Source: Candidatus Bipolaricaulota bacterium (lineage in GTDB: Bacteria > Bipolaricaulota > Bipolaricaulia > UBA7950 > UBA9294). Taken from it: a stretch of 54,214 nucleotides of DNA. Location of the stretch: positions 1 through 54,214 of the forward strand of contig JAUWGE010000010.1 in assembly GCA_030606565.1 (NCBI GenBank), given 5' to 3'. The position numbers and the translations under genes were made by a program. The notes below the pieces were generated by a model, which saw nothing but the letters and a program-made list of their open reading frames with translations, made no database searches and was not told the DNA's origin. This document shows, one piece after another, positions 43,540 through 51,649 of the stretch. Position 1 is the first letter of the stretch; each line of letters begins with the position of its first letter.

Positions 43540-43995
43540 ATAACGATCTACTTAGTGTATACCTCACTCACTGGGAATACGCGGAAACTTGCCGAAGCGA
43601 TGGCAGCGACACTGGAGGTAGAGGCGCGGAAGGTCAAGGAGGTCTCCGCCGTGGATAGCGTTGATCTTCTATTCTTGGGAAGCGGGGTCTACGGGGGCCG
43701 ACCGGCACGCAGCATGCGCGAATTCTTGCGCAAGCTGCCGTCGCTTGAAGAAGTGAAAATCGCCCTGTTTGGCACCTATGGCGCCCAGCCCCGCCAACTC
43801 GATACGATGGCGAGGCTAGTGCAGGAGAAGGGAGGAGAGATCCTCGGAAGGTTCAGCTGCAAGGGTCGTGACTGGTTCACCCTGGGATTGATCGGGCGAG
43901 GCCACCCAAGCCCGGCCGAACTCGAGGCAGCCGCTTCCTTCGCCCAGCAGATCCGCGACCGCGCAGAGAAATTGAGTGATCGAGAGAGTGAATGA
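43540..43995 (+). CDS. Flavodoxin-like protein (start codon apparently AUA)
   Basis: The 151-residue flavodoxin fold has YLVYTSLTGNTRKLAEAM with the FMN phosphate loop, LLFLGSGVYGGRPAR, and KIALFGTYGAQPRQ. It would carry electrons or act as a protoporphyrinogen-oxidase-like (HemG) flavoprotein. The family N-terminus falls exactly at ATA 43540, which lies 6 bases after AAAGGAG; no ATG, GTG or TTG is suitably placed in frame. The only upstream alternative is a GTG at 43465 with no ribosome-binding site. Its last eight codons form an inverted repeat with the end of the convergent gene. Confidence 0.75.
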   Translation: MTIYLVYTSLTGNTRKLAEAMAATLEVEARKVKEVSAVDSVDLLFLGSGVYGGRPARSMREFLRKLPSLEEVKIALFGTYGAQPRQLDTMARLVQEKGGEILGRFSCKGRDWFTLGLIGRGHPSPAELEAAASFAQQIRDRAEKLSDRESE

Positions 43996-44040
43996 GCGGG
44001 AGATTGTGGTGTTAAATCACTCACTCGCTAAATCGCTCAA
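43972..44040. repeat. Inverted repeat made of the 3' ends of two convergent genes
   Basis: The left arm 43972-43995 and the right arm 44017-44040 are each 24 bases, identical at 19 of 24 positions when one is reverse-complemented, with a 21-base spacer. Each arm is the last seven codons plus TGA of its gene: LSDRESE for the flavodoxin, LSDLASE for the alkyltransferase-like protein. It may form a bidirectional hairpin. Confidence 0.8.
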
Positions 44041-44361
44041 TGATTCAATCTCCTCAAAGCTGTTCCAGCCGAAGTATTCGAGATCGATCCGTCCCCGCTC
44101 TTCGAAACGGATTCCCTCTTCTTCTTCAAGGAGAGCGACCTGCGCTTTCCCGACGCTCGACTCTCCTTTCGCGTTCACCACCCGCTGCCAGGGGACGGGC
44201 GGTTCTACCGTATGCGTACGCAACGCCGCCAACGCCCAGCCGACCCGCCGCGGCGTGCAGGGCGGACCGACCAGATACGCCACCTGCCCGTAGGTGGCGA
44301 CCTTTCCGGCTGGAACCCGTCGAATCACGTGATAGATCCTCTCATACAGACTGTCGCTCAA
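44017..44361 (-). CDS. Alkyltransferase-like (ATL) DNA repair protein
   Basis: A TTG start at 44361, with GAGGT 5 bases upstream, gives 114 residues. The sequence aligns with the C-terminal domain of O6-alkylguanine-DNA alkyltransferase: YERIYHVIRRVPAGKVATYG, RRVGWALAAL, and the active-site region PVPWQRVVNAKG. The catalytic Cys of PCHR is Trp58 here, which defines ATL proteins. These bind O6-alkylguanine without repairing it and hand the lesion to nucleotide excision repair. The longer frame to 44613 overlaps the divergent aminotransferase gene and is rejected. Confidence 0.85.
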   Translation of the reverse strand: MSDSLYERIYHVIRRVPAGKVATYGQVAYLVGPPCTPRRVGWALAALRTHTVEPPVPWQRVVNAKGESSVGKAQVALLEEEEGIRFEERGRIDLEYFGWNSFEEIESLSDLASE

Positions 44362-44417
44362 GATTGACCTCTTTGCCCATTTACGCCAACAGGAGTAGAG
44401 TAACGTCGGAGGGTGAT

Positions 44418-45599
44418 ATGTACAACATCGAACGTATCCATAATGATTTCCCTGCACTACACAAGGCGCTCTTCTTCGCCACGGCCGGAGTGGGCCCCCT
44501 CCCGCGGGCAACAATTGTCGCAATGCAGCATTACTTAAAGGAGTTGCGCGTGGACTTCTCCAAGAATGCCTGGAAAGAAGATCCCAGAGATGAGGCCCGC
44601 ACGCTTGCTGCACAGCTGATCCACGCCTCGCAAGATGAGGTCGTCCTCACCGACAGTACCTCTGCGGGAATCAACCTGCTTGCCGGGGCACTGCCCTGGA
44701 AGAGAGGTGAGAACATCGTATTAAACGACCTGGAGTACCCGGCGAACGTCTTTCCCTGGCTCTATCAGGCAGACCGTCACGGGCTTGAGGTAAGGATGAT
44801 CCATTCACGAGACGGGGGCGTCCCACTAGAGAAGCTTATCAACGCCATCGACAAAAAGACTCGCGTTCTTGCAATAAGTCACGTCGAATTTGGCACGGGA
44901 TACCGCAACGACATCGCCACGCTCGCGGAGGCCGTACATAAAGTCAACGGTCTGATCTGCGTCGACGCGATCCAGTCCCTTGGTGTGCTACAGGTAGATG
45001 TGAGTGATCTCGGAATCGATATGTTGGCGACCGGTGGATACAAATGGCTCTGTGGTCCGCTTGGAACAGGGTTCGCCTTCATAAAAAGCGAGCTGATGGA
45101 TAGACTCCATCCTCCAACACTTACCTACGCCAATCTGCCAAAGGAAGAGGAAGAGACTGTATGGAATGCCCTCATCTCCGGGGCCGATTACCCAATGAAA
45201 CACGCACCTTTGGCAGATGGTAGAAAGCGGTTTGAAGCACAAGGCCTATCGCCGGTCCTGTTCAAGGGCTTTGCCATCTCTCTTCGTTACCTGCTGGATC
45301 TTGAGATGGATAGCATCGAGTCGCGCATCGCCGAGCTCGTCGATTACCTGATCCTCGCGTTGAACCAAGCAGGGATCGCCATCCTCTCACCGACTGGCTC
45401 CAAGGAGCGGTCAGGGATCGTCACTGTGCGCGTCCCGTTCGACCTTACGCAGTCCGAGGAGATCAAGGCGTTGGAAGAGAAATTGTACAAGGCCAGGATC
45501 ATAGCCCTTCCGCGCAGTGGCGGGCTACGCCTCGCTGTCCACTTTTTCAACATGAAAGAGGAGATCGATCAGGTCGTCAACTTCATCAAAAGGCTCTAG
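44418..45599 (+). CDS. Class V aminotransferase / cysteine-desulfurase-like PLP enzyme
   Basis: ATG 44418 follows GGAGGG and gives 393 residues. The fold-type I PLP signature is complete: FFATAGVGPLPRATIVAM at the start, TDSTSAGINLLAGAL, VEFGTGYRN, ICVDAIQSLGVLQVDV with the PLP-binding Asp, and GGYKWLCGPLGTGF with the Schiff-base Lys. Selenocysteine lyase/isopenicillin-N-epimerase-like members are closest by pattern. The specific reaction is not predictable. It is divergent from the ATL gene. Confidence 0.88.
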   Translation: MYNIERIHNDFPALHKALFFATAGVGPLPRATIVAMQHYLKELRVDFSKNAWKEDPRDEARTLAAQLIHASQDEVVLTDSTSAGINLLAGALPWKRGENIVLNDLEYPANVFPWLYQADRHGLEVRMIHSRDGGVPLEKLINAIDKKTRVLAISHVEFGTGYRNDIATLAEAVHKVNGLICVDAIQSLGVLQVDVSDLGIDMLATGGYKWLCGPLGTGFAFIKSELMDRLHPPTLTYANLPKEEEETVWNALISGADYPMKHAPLADGRKRFEAQGLSPVLFKGFAISLRYLLDLEMDSIESRIAELVDYLILALNQAGIAILSPTGSKERSGIVTVRVPFDLTQSEEIKALEEKLYKARIIALPRSGGLRLAVHFFNMKEEIDQVVNFIKRL

Positions 45600-45641
45600 A
45601 GACCTGGTATTTTGCTTCGTCCACACTCACGCAGTGCGGGT

Positions 45642-46490
45642 TCAGCGCGTGATCCAGGAACGGCGGTTGGGAAGAGTCCTTCCGCTTGCCTGACAGGTCG
45701 GGCAGTAGTAAGTGCGGGTATTGGCGTAGCGAATCTCCGCGATGGGTGTGCCACAGGCCGGGCATGCTTCTCCCGTATGCTTGTAAACCTTCAAAAAATC
45801 ACGGACCTCATCGGTGAACAGGCTGTCACCGACACGGGCGCGAATCTCTTCGATCGCGTTTTGCAGGACACGTTGGATGGCCTTATGAAGTCGCTCTATC
45901 TCATCTGCGGAGAGGGTACTCACATAGCGTATAGGCGAAATCCTCGCAGCAAACAGGATCTCATCTGCGTAGGCGCTCCCGATCCCAGCAATCATCCGCT
46001 GGTCGGTGAGGAGCTTCTTTACCTGCCGCCGACGGCCCGTGACCAGCTGCGTGAGGGTCTCCACAGTGAACTCACAAGAGAGCGGCTCAGGTCCTGCCTC
46101 CGCGATTCCCTTAACGGTGATAGGGTCCTCAACGACATGTGCTTTGACCAGTTTTACTGGACCGTTTTCGATCAATCTTAGATCCTCTCCGTCGGAAAAT
46201 GTAGTTATCAGGCCGGTCGCTTTGGTTGCCTTGGTGTTGCTACGGCAGAGGACCAATCGGCCGGCGAGCATCAGGTGGACCACCAAGTGAAGATCCGAGC
46301 GAAGAGAAAGAACAAGGTGCTTCCCACGGCGCGCAATCCCGGTGAACGCTTCGCCGACAAGACTTGTAAGCGGCGGGGCGATCGTCTTTAGAATACCTGG
46401 ACGTAGGGCGCGAACCGCGACGATCTCGCGGCCGATGATCCGCCGCTCCAGGACCTCCTTCAGGGTCTCAAGATCTGGCAGTTCAGGCAT
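45642..46490 (-). CDS. Formamidopyrimidine-DNA glycosylase family (Fpg/Nei)
   Basis: The 282-residue protein starts MPELPDLETL, with catalytic Pro2 and Glu3 kept, whereas the next Glu of the usual PELPE motif is Asp6. The Lys in RRGKHLVL is present. The helix-two-turn-helix is followed by a zinc finger, CPACGTPI and YYCPTC (Cys243, 246, 263, 266). The enzyme excises oxidised purines or pyrimidines and nicks the strand. Fpg versus Nei cannot be settled without alignment, but a standard zinc finger is present. Confidence 0.9.
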   Translation of the reverse strand: MPELPDLETLKEVLERRIIGREIVAVRALRPGILKTIAPPLTSLVGEAFTGIARRGKHLVLSLRSDLHLVVHLMLAGRLVLCRSNTKATKATGLITTFSDGEDLRLIENGPVKLVKAHVVEDPITVKGIAEAGPEPLSCEFTVETLTQLVTGRRRQVKKLLTDQRMIAGIGSAYADEILFAARISPIRYVSTLSADEIERLHKAIQRVLQNAIEEIRARVGDSLFTDEVRDFLKVYKHTGEACPACGTPIAEIRYANTRTYYCPTCQASGRTLPNRRSWITR

Positions 46491-46585
46491 CCTTTCTCCA
46501 CATGATTTCTATATATACGGGGTGAACTGCGGCTAGCCCCGGATCGGTCGGTCGCCTTGGTGATACCCGTGCTTGTTTTAGCTTC

Positions 46586-47539
46586 TTACTCGTCTGTCTC
46601 TTCCCCTCGCCACGGGTAGACATAGCGAAAGCGTATTTCGTCGTTAGAATCGAATAGAAAGGCCTCGTCTCCTTCATTATCCCAGAGGTTATAACCAAAC
46701 CACCTCAGTGTCACACGGTCGGTCTCACATCCCTCAAGCGTTTTGCGGCGTTTTTCCGGAATCCCCGGCCCGGTGAGGATCATCAACACGCCGCCCGGTA
46801 AAAGAGAACAGCTCGGACCAAAGAAACGATAAAAGTCAAGCATGTTCCGTGAGCTTTCTCCTTGCTCTTTCTTTTCGCGAGCGTAGGCGTCCATGAGGAT
46901 CCATCCGTCTGCAAGCTCTATCGGCTCTGTCCCGCGGTTAAGGAGATAGGCCGCTTCCTCCTCGCCCCAGAATCGGACTGCAACTATGGCAAGATCACTC
47001 TCAGGGAAAAAGTCGGGGAGTCCCCACAGTCCACGATACTCGCGGGCGGCTTTGATCTGAGAAGATATCAGCTCCTCGGCATAGCGGACAGGAAACGCCT
47101 CGGGATAGAGATCGCGATCTATCAGTCCGCGAAGATCAAGAAGCGCCAGGCCCTCTTCCACAAGTTGAGCCTGGACAAGCTGTAAGCGTTCCTCGTCCAG
47201 GAACACATATGCCAGGACTCGGTCATTCCGATCCCGGCGGTATCCCTCTTCTACTTGTTCCACCTCAAGCCATACGTATCTTTCGGAAACGAGCCTATCA
47301 TTTTCGGCTTTTGCCTGCGGCCCAAGGTGGGCTTCATCTTCAAGCTCCGGGGAGCTCGCCCCCATGTATCGGAGATCCAAGGGGCTCCCGTCAGGCAGCC
47401 GAACCCCAATGGAATCCCCGTCTATAACATCTGTCACCCAGCACGGACCGATCGCGACGTAAGAGGAGGTTTGGACCTCCTGGCAAAGTGCTGGCACAAC
47501 AAAAACGAGCATAAGCCCAAGCCATAGAAATCTTCGCAT
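46586..47539 (-). CDS. Exported thermonuclease-like protein with possible lamin-tail domain
   Basis: ATG 47539 (AAGGAGAGAAGG upstream) gives 317 residues with a signal peptide (MRRFLWLGLMLVFVVPALC). The staphylococcal-nuclease fold follows: VTDVIDGDSIGVRLPDGSPL, LRYMGASSPE, RDRNDRVLAYVFLDEERL and LVEEGLALL. Asp and Arg positions of the active site appear kept. From about residue 195 a second, beta-rich region (AAYLLNRGTEPIELADGWIL) resembles a lamin-tail domain. It is likely a secreted or periplasmic nuclease. Confidence 0.82.
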   Translation of the reverse strand: MRRFLWLGLMLVFVVPALCQEVQTSSYVAIGPCWVTDVIDGDSIGVRLPDGSPLDLRYMGASSPELEDEAHLGPQAKAENDRLVSERYVWLEVEQVEEGYRRDRNDRVLAYVFLDEERLQLVQAQLVEEGLALLDLRGLIDRDLYPEAFPVRYAEELISSQIKAAREYRGLWGLPDFFPESDLAIVAVRFWGEEEAAYLLNRGTEPIELADGWILMDAYAREKKEQGESSRNMLDFYRFFGPSCSLLPGGVLMILTGPGIPEKRRKTLEGCETDRVTLRWFGYNLWDNEGDEAFLFDSNDEIRFRYVYPWRGEETDE

Positions 47540-47661
47540 CCTTCTCTCCTTCTCAAGCCAAGATCTCAAACCGACTCTCTTCTCAGTGATTATACACGGA
47601 ACTTCACTACCCGATGAACAAGTCGCATGGGCCATCCTAACCATGATCCCACCTAAAATCT

Positions 47662-49091
47662 TCATTGCCATAGAAGCTCTTCAAGGGATGAGAGCTCGAG
47701 TTCAAGAGGCCTGGAAAGCCGATACTTCTTACGAAGACCTCTCATCTGCCCCACAAAGCGGAAGGGGGCTAAGGTATCGGGGGGGAAGGCACGAGAGTTA
47801 ATACCCAGAAGCTCAACTTCCCCATGAGAGGAGAGGTGCTCTCTCCAGGATTCCAGGGTCGCGGTATCCGGGCTGCGAGCAAAAGAGGGGAGCAACGTTA
47901 AATAGATCCTTTCAAACTTCTTCCCCTCAAGGAATCCTCGTGCAAAGGCCAGGCAATCTTCAGTATTGAAGGGGAGCCACAGACCTGGGATGCCGGTCTG
48001 GATATTGGTGCGCGGGTTCTGATGGTTAAAGCAGTCAAAGAGGATCTCCTCCCTTCTCGCGCCCTCACACGCAAGGTAAGCGCGGTAGGCAAGGAGTCCG
48101 TATTCCTGAGGGTGATCAAAATCGATCTCTATAACCTTGATCCCGTGGTCCTCGGCGAAATCCTTGACCGCTGTAGCGAACTCCCCTGGGCAGCCCCATT
48201 CAGACTCCCCCCTCTCCTCTAAGGGAAGATTAAGCGGCCAACGCTCAAGATACTCCTGCGGGCTTATCCCACCCAAGCCTCCCACCTGAAGGTACGACCG
48301 TTCAGCTACCACATACTGTGGCCATTGATAGCGACAGTTGATAAGGATGATCTTCCCCTGAGGAGCGAGGTTTCCCAGGATGAACTCCTGATAGGCCCCG
48401 GGCAGCTCCAGAAGCTTGATCCTTAAAAATTAACGTAGCGGACCAGGGATCGATCGTGGAGCGGGTCGTAATGATTGACGACTTCGATCTCCTCATCCGG
48501 GTTGCCGCTGAGGATAGTCGCAGCTAACTCCTTACCTGACTCATAGTAGGCTTCAAGCTCATCCGGCTTGATCGGAGGATGCCTGAAGGTGAGACCAAAC
48601 GAGGTGGTGAGAAACGGGGCGCGGAGCAAGGCAGCCAAATGGGCAATCCCCCCGTTGGGGGAGCCGACCATGATGGCCTGGTATCCGTGATCGGTGTTGG
48701 GGTACTGAGAGGCGCACCATTCCGGCAGCGAGCTGACATCGAACCCTTCAAGCTCCTCCGGCTTGTGTCCGACCGAGAGGGACATTCCCCATTCGATTCC
48801 CGCGATCCTCAAGTTTTCCGGAAGGAGGCTAAGTAGCCACAGGAAGAGCCTGCTCCCAGGAGGATAGCACTCCAGGATGCTTTTCCCCTGACCGATCAAC
48901 ACATCGGCTATCTCCCGCACGACCCTCGTCCCCGAGTCGAAGCCCTCGACCGTGATCGCTGTTCGTGTACCTGGCTCTCTCTTGGCTACAGCGGGGAAAT
49001 TTCCAACAAGGGCGAAGAGGAGGAGGAAAGTGAGCGTCACACCCCCATGGGTCCTCGAAAAACACCTTCTAGTGAAATTCCTTGTTCTCAT
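47662..49091 (-). pseudogene. Exported protein of unknown family, split by a frameshift
   Basis: The first part (ATG 49091, GAGGTAAG upstream) encodes 222 residues with a signal peptide (LTFLLLFALVGNFPAVAK) and stops at 48423. The reading continues without a gap in another frame: it ends SLVRYVNF, and the -1 frame carries on LRIKLLELPGAYQEF to 47662. The distal part has no start codon of its own near the junction. The break lies at a run of five A (T on the coding strand) at 48425-48429. The joined protein would have about 475 residues. I do not recognise the family; an MVGSPNGGIAHL segment is reminiscent of, but not proof of, a hydrolase. Confidence 0.65.
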
Positions 49092-49104
49092 TTGGCGACT
49101 TACC

Positions 49105-50058
49105 TCAATCCTCATCGGGGCCGAATAGCTCATCCAGGATCGGCGAGAGCCGCTGGGGAAAATCGGTGTAAATCCCCCTCACCCCTTCTATGGCGGCAAA
49201 GTGCCGCAACTGGTTCGCTTGATTGTATATCCAGATGTAGACACCGTATCCCAATCCCCCAAGCTCGGCAGCAAGGCTCGCGGTAAAACCAACCGGGCTG
49301 GGCCCGTAGGCGTCCGCTCCCAAATCCTCCAGGTACTGGGCAGGATCACAGGGGGCAAAGATGACTAAGGGGGCGATCGGAATGTCAGGCCCGAACCTCT
49401 TGACCGCCTTAAGAAGGTCATGGTCGAATGAGGAGACCATCACCCGCTCTTCCATCTTTGTCTGCCTTATCAGCGAGACGAGCTTTCCTGCGATCTCCTC
49501 TCGGGGGAGGTAATCCATGGGTATAACCTCGATATCGATCCGCCAGTCGTTCTTTTGGGTAAACTCCAGCACCTCTTTCAGGGTGGGGATCTTCTCACCG
49601 ATGTAGGATTGCTGGTCCTCGATCGAGACATTGCCTTCTTTTATTTGCTTGAAGGGGTCGGTCTCGATGAACCAGGAGCCCGCGTCAAGCTCCATGAGCT
49701 CGACTAAAGTAAAGTTCTTCACCAGCCAGGGGAAGCACTCAGGAAAGACCTCCTCGACGTTTGTCGTCCTTTCGAGGCTCTTATCGTGCATCAGGACGAA
49801 AACCCCGTCTTTGGTGAGCCGGACATCGATCCCCCAGAGATCCGCACCCACCTGAAGGGCCTTGCGCCCCGCAGCCAGGGTATTCTGCGGGGCCAGGGAC
49901 GAAGCGCCAGCATGAGCGATGTTGAGCACCGGCCGCGAAAGCTTCGCCCCGCGGAGGAAGATGTTGTCGCTCTCAACCGCGGCAGCTAAGCTCCAGCATG
50001 AGAGGATTGAGGTCAGCGCGATCAACGCCACAAACGCGATCCTCCATTTACGGCTCAT
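49105..50058 (-). CDS. Glycerophosphodiester phosphodiesterase-like protein with altered metal site
   Basis: The 317-residue exported protein (signal peptide to about residue 27) has the GDPD TIM-barrel pattern: LNIAHAGASSLAPQNT, GADLWGIDVRLTKDGVFVLM, HDKSLERTT, IDIEVIPMD and a final GVRGIYTDFPQRL. Catalytic His49 and His91 are kept. However, HRG reads HAG, the Glu of PENT is Gln58, and the first acid of the ExD metal pair is Gly76. Catalysis may be lost or changed. Active members cut glycerophosphodiesters to glycerol-3-phosphate. Confidence 0.85.
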   Translation of the reverse strand: MSRKWRIAFVALIALTSILSCWSLAAAVESDNIFLRGAKLSRPVLNIAHAGASSLAPQNTLAAGRKALQVGADLWGIDVRLTKDGVFVLMHDKSLERTTNVEEVFPECFPWLVKNFTLVELMELDAGSWFIETDPFKQIKEGNVSIEDQQSYIGEKIPTLKEVLEFTQKNDWRIDIEVIPMDYLPREEIAGKLVSLIRQTKMEERVMVSSFDHDLLKAVKRFGPDIPIAPLVIFAPCDPAQYLEDLGADAYGPSPVGFTASLAAELGGLGYGVYIWIYNQANQLRHFAAIEGVRGIYTDFPQRLSPILDELFGPDED

Positions 50059-50083
50059 CGCTCACCTCCTTTTTAAACGGCGG

Positions 50084-51004
50084 TCAAGGGAGAAACTCCT
50101 GTATAGTCGCAAGCAGGATCTCTGCCTCCTTCTTCGCCTCCCTGTTCCAGAAGGGCCAATCTCCTATTGGGGCCGCAAGCACGAAGTTAAGCTCCCGCTC
50201 GATCAGCTCCCTATCCCTGACCCCATCTATGTTTCCGAAGAGATCGTAGGCAAAACCCCAGTACTGGGCATATACTACGTGATTCTCTAGGTAACTCTCG
50301 TCAAGCTCAATCGCCCGTTCCAGGTGCTTTCTGCCCTGTTCGAGGTCACCCCCGAGGAAATCAGGGGTTGTCACCAGCAATGCTCCAAGCGCGTTGTGGG
50401 AGCTCCCACCCCAGTAGCCCTCTTCGACCTCTATGCACCTCTCATACATCGCCTTCACCTTGCCGACGTTCACCATCCCTTCCCAAGGGTTATAGCTGAA
50501 CAGTGCCCCCCAGTTGTTGGCCGTCCACAGCAGGGCCGCGGGATCAATCACAAAGCCGATAGCCTCCTTTAAATCCTTCTCCTCCCATTCAGCAAAGTCA
50601 GGATTTAGTTTAAGGCTTTGAAAGCCATAGGCCTTGCCCTTCTCAAAGAGATCCCTATCCTCCAGGGTATTACCCTCGCTAAAGGTGGTGAGCTCGTAAT
50701 AGCTTTGCGAGAGTCGATTGAGGACGAAGGCCTGGGATTGGATCGGGAGCAAGTCAAGGTGGGGCAAGACCGCCTCATAACAGGAGATGACCTCCTCCAT
50801 CCTCTTCTTTAAGAACCTCTCGGTAAACGCTGCGTCAGCTCTAGCGAAGAGCGCCGCCGGAAAGGCATCATCAGCGATGACCGGAAGCCGCAGCGCCGCA
50901 GCTGAGATCATCAACGTGAGACCCAGAACTAGAAGGGCCCTTATCACAATCGAGACCGTGTGGCCTTGCAAGGGCACCCTCAGCCAAACCCGTCTGCTAT
51001 ACAT
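50084..51004 (-). CDS. TRAP transporter T-component (TatT)-like lipid-free exported protein
   Basis: ATG 51004 gives 306 residues with a hydrophobic N-terminal signal (about 15-38). The rest is TPR-like and resembles TatT, the T-component of some TRAP transporters. Matching parts are ALLWTANNWGALFSYNPWEG, KVKAMYERCIEVEEGYWGGS, and LGGDLEQGRKHLERAIELDE. TatT proteins are periplasmic and associate with TRAP substrate-binding proteins. None of the other TRAP genes (dctP, dctQ, dctM) is in view. The start lacks a ribosome-binding site. It heads a run of four exported-protein genes. Confidence 0.75.
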   Translation of the reverse strand: MYSRRVWLRVPLQGHTVSIVIRALLVLGLTLMISAAALRLPVIADDAFPAALFARADAAFTERFLKKRMEEVISCYEAVLPHLDLLPIQSQAFVLNRLSQSYYELTTFSEGNTLEDRDLFEKGKAYGFQSLKLNPDFAEWEEKDLKEAIGFVIDPAALLWTANNWGALFSYNPWEGMVNVGKVKAMYERCIEVEEGYWGGSSHNALGALLVTTPDFLGGDLEQGRKHLERAIELDESYLENHVVYAQYWGFAYDLFGNIDGVRDRELIERELNFVLAAPIGDWPFWNREAKKEAEILLATIQEFLP

Positions 51005-51012
51005 GTTAAAAA

Positions 51013-51041
51013 GTTTTACTCTTAAGCATGATCCCTGGCAA
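51013..51041 (-). promoter_or_regulatory. Possible promoter of the exported-protein run
   Basis: On the minus strand TTGCCA (51036-51041) and TAAAAC (51013-51018) are spaced by 17 bases. Transcription would begin very near ATG 51004, giving little or no leader. Confidence 0.4.
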
Positions 51042-51228
51042 GTAGGCACCAGCCCGGAACCTTTCGAATGCTACGAATGACAGGACAGCAAGTCAGCCGA
51101 GCAACCCTTTACTCGCTATTACTGCAAAATCCGGTAGTGGGTCCCGCTTTTACCTTGGCTTGAGTAACACCCTTTATGAGGCACCGATCTGTCAGTCAGT
51201 AACAGCTTCAATGAAGAAATTCGCGCCC

Positions 51229-51256
51229 TTGATCCTTGCGCTAGGGGTGATATAAT
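51229..51256 (+). promoter_or_regulatory. Promoter of the cold-shock gene
   Basis: TTGATC (51229-51234) is followed after 16 bases by a perfect TATAAT (51251-51256). The start codon is about 110 bases further on, leaving a long 5' leader (about 51263-51372). Long leaders are typical of cold-shock genes, where they act as RNA thermosensors. The region 51042-51228 shows nothing else. Confidence 0.65.
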
Positions 51257-51372
51257 GAGCGCGTTGTTGGTAGTGTTGCAGCCGTTTGTGCTTGGAATCC
51301 AGTTTCTTTCTGAAGTCCACTGAGAACGTTCTGCTTAACTAAAACTCCCAGCATAAAGGAGGTCCATTGAAT

Positions 51373-51591
51373 ATGTCAGATCGCGAGACCGGTACCGTAA
51401 AATGGTTCAACGATAGTAAGGGCTTCGGCTTTATTGAGCGAGAGCAAGGTGAAGACGTGTTTGTGCACTTCAGTTCCATTCGTAGCGAAGGGTATAAGTC
51501 GCTAGAAGACGGCCAAAAAGTGGAATTCACACTTGGCCAAGGACAGAAAGGCCCGCAGGCGCTAGACGTTACTGTTACTGCCGTCCTTTAG
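51373..51591 (+). CDS. Cold-shock protein (CspA family)
   Basis: The 72-residue protein is a single cold-shock domain with both RNA-binding motifs, [17 protein letters not shown] and DVFVHFSSI. It binds single-stranded RNA and DNA and melts secondary structure. AAAGGAGGT lies upstream. ATG 51373 is preferred, but an in-frame TTG at 51367 has a slightly more usual spacing. The gene has its own promoter and a clear terminator, so it is a single-gene unit. Confidence 0.96.
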   Translation: MSDRETGTVKWFNDSKGFGFIEREQGEDVFVHFSSIRSEGYKSLEDGQKVEFTLGQGQKGPQALDVTVTAVL

Positions 51592-51611
51592 AACTGAACG
51601 ACCTATCAACG

Positions 51612-51646
51612 TGCGGCGCACAATCCCTGTGCGCCGCATTATTGTT
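51612..51646 (+). terminator. Rho-independent terminator of the cold-shock gene
   Basis: An 11-base perfect stem (TGCGGCGCACA at 51612-51622 and TGTGCGCCGCA at 51628-51638) with a 5-base loop is followed by TTATTGTT. Confidence 0.9.
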
Positions 51647-51649
51647 ATG

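Noticed and set aside
44040-44417. Long plus-strand extension before the class V aminotransferase
   Set aside because: It is antisense to the ATL gene; ATG 44418 with GGAGGG begins the conserved fold.
44362-44613. Long N-terminal extension of the ATL protein
   Set aside because: It lies antisense to the 5' part of the aminotransferase gene and does not resemble the N-domain of Ada or MGMT.
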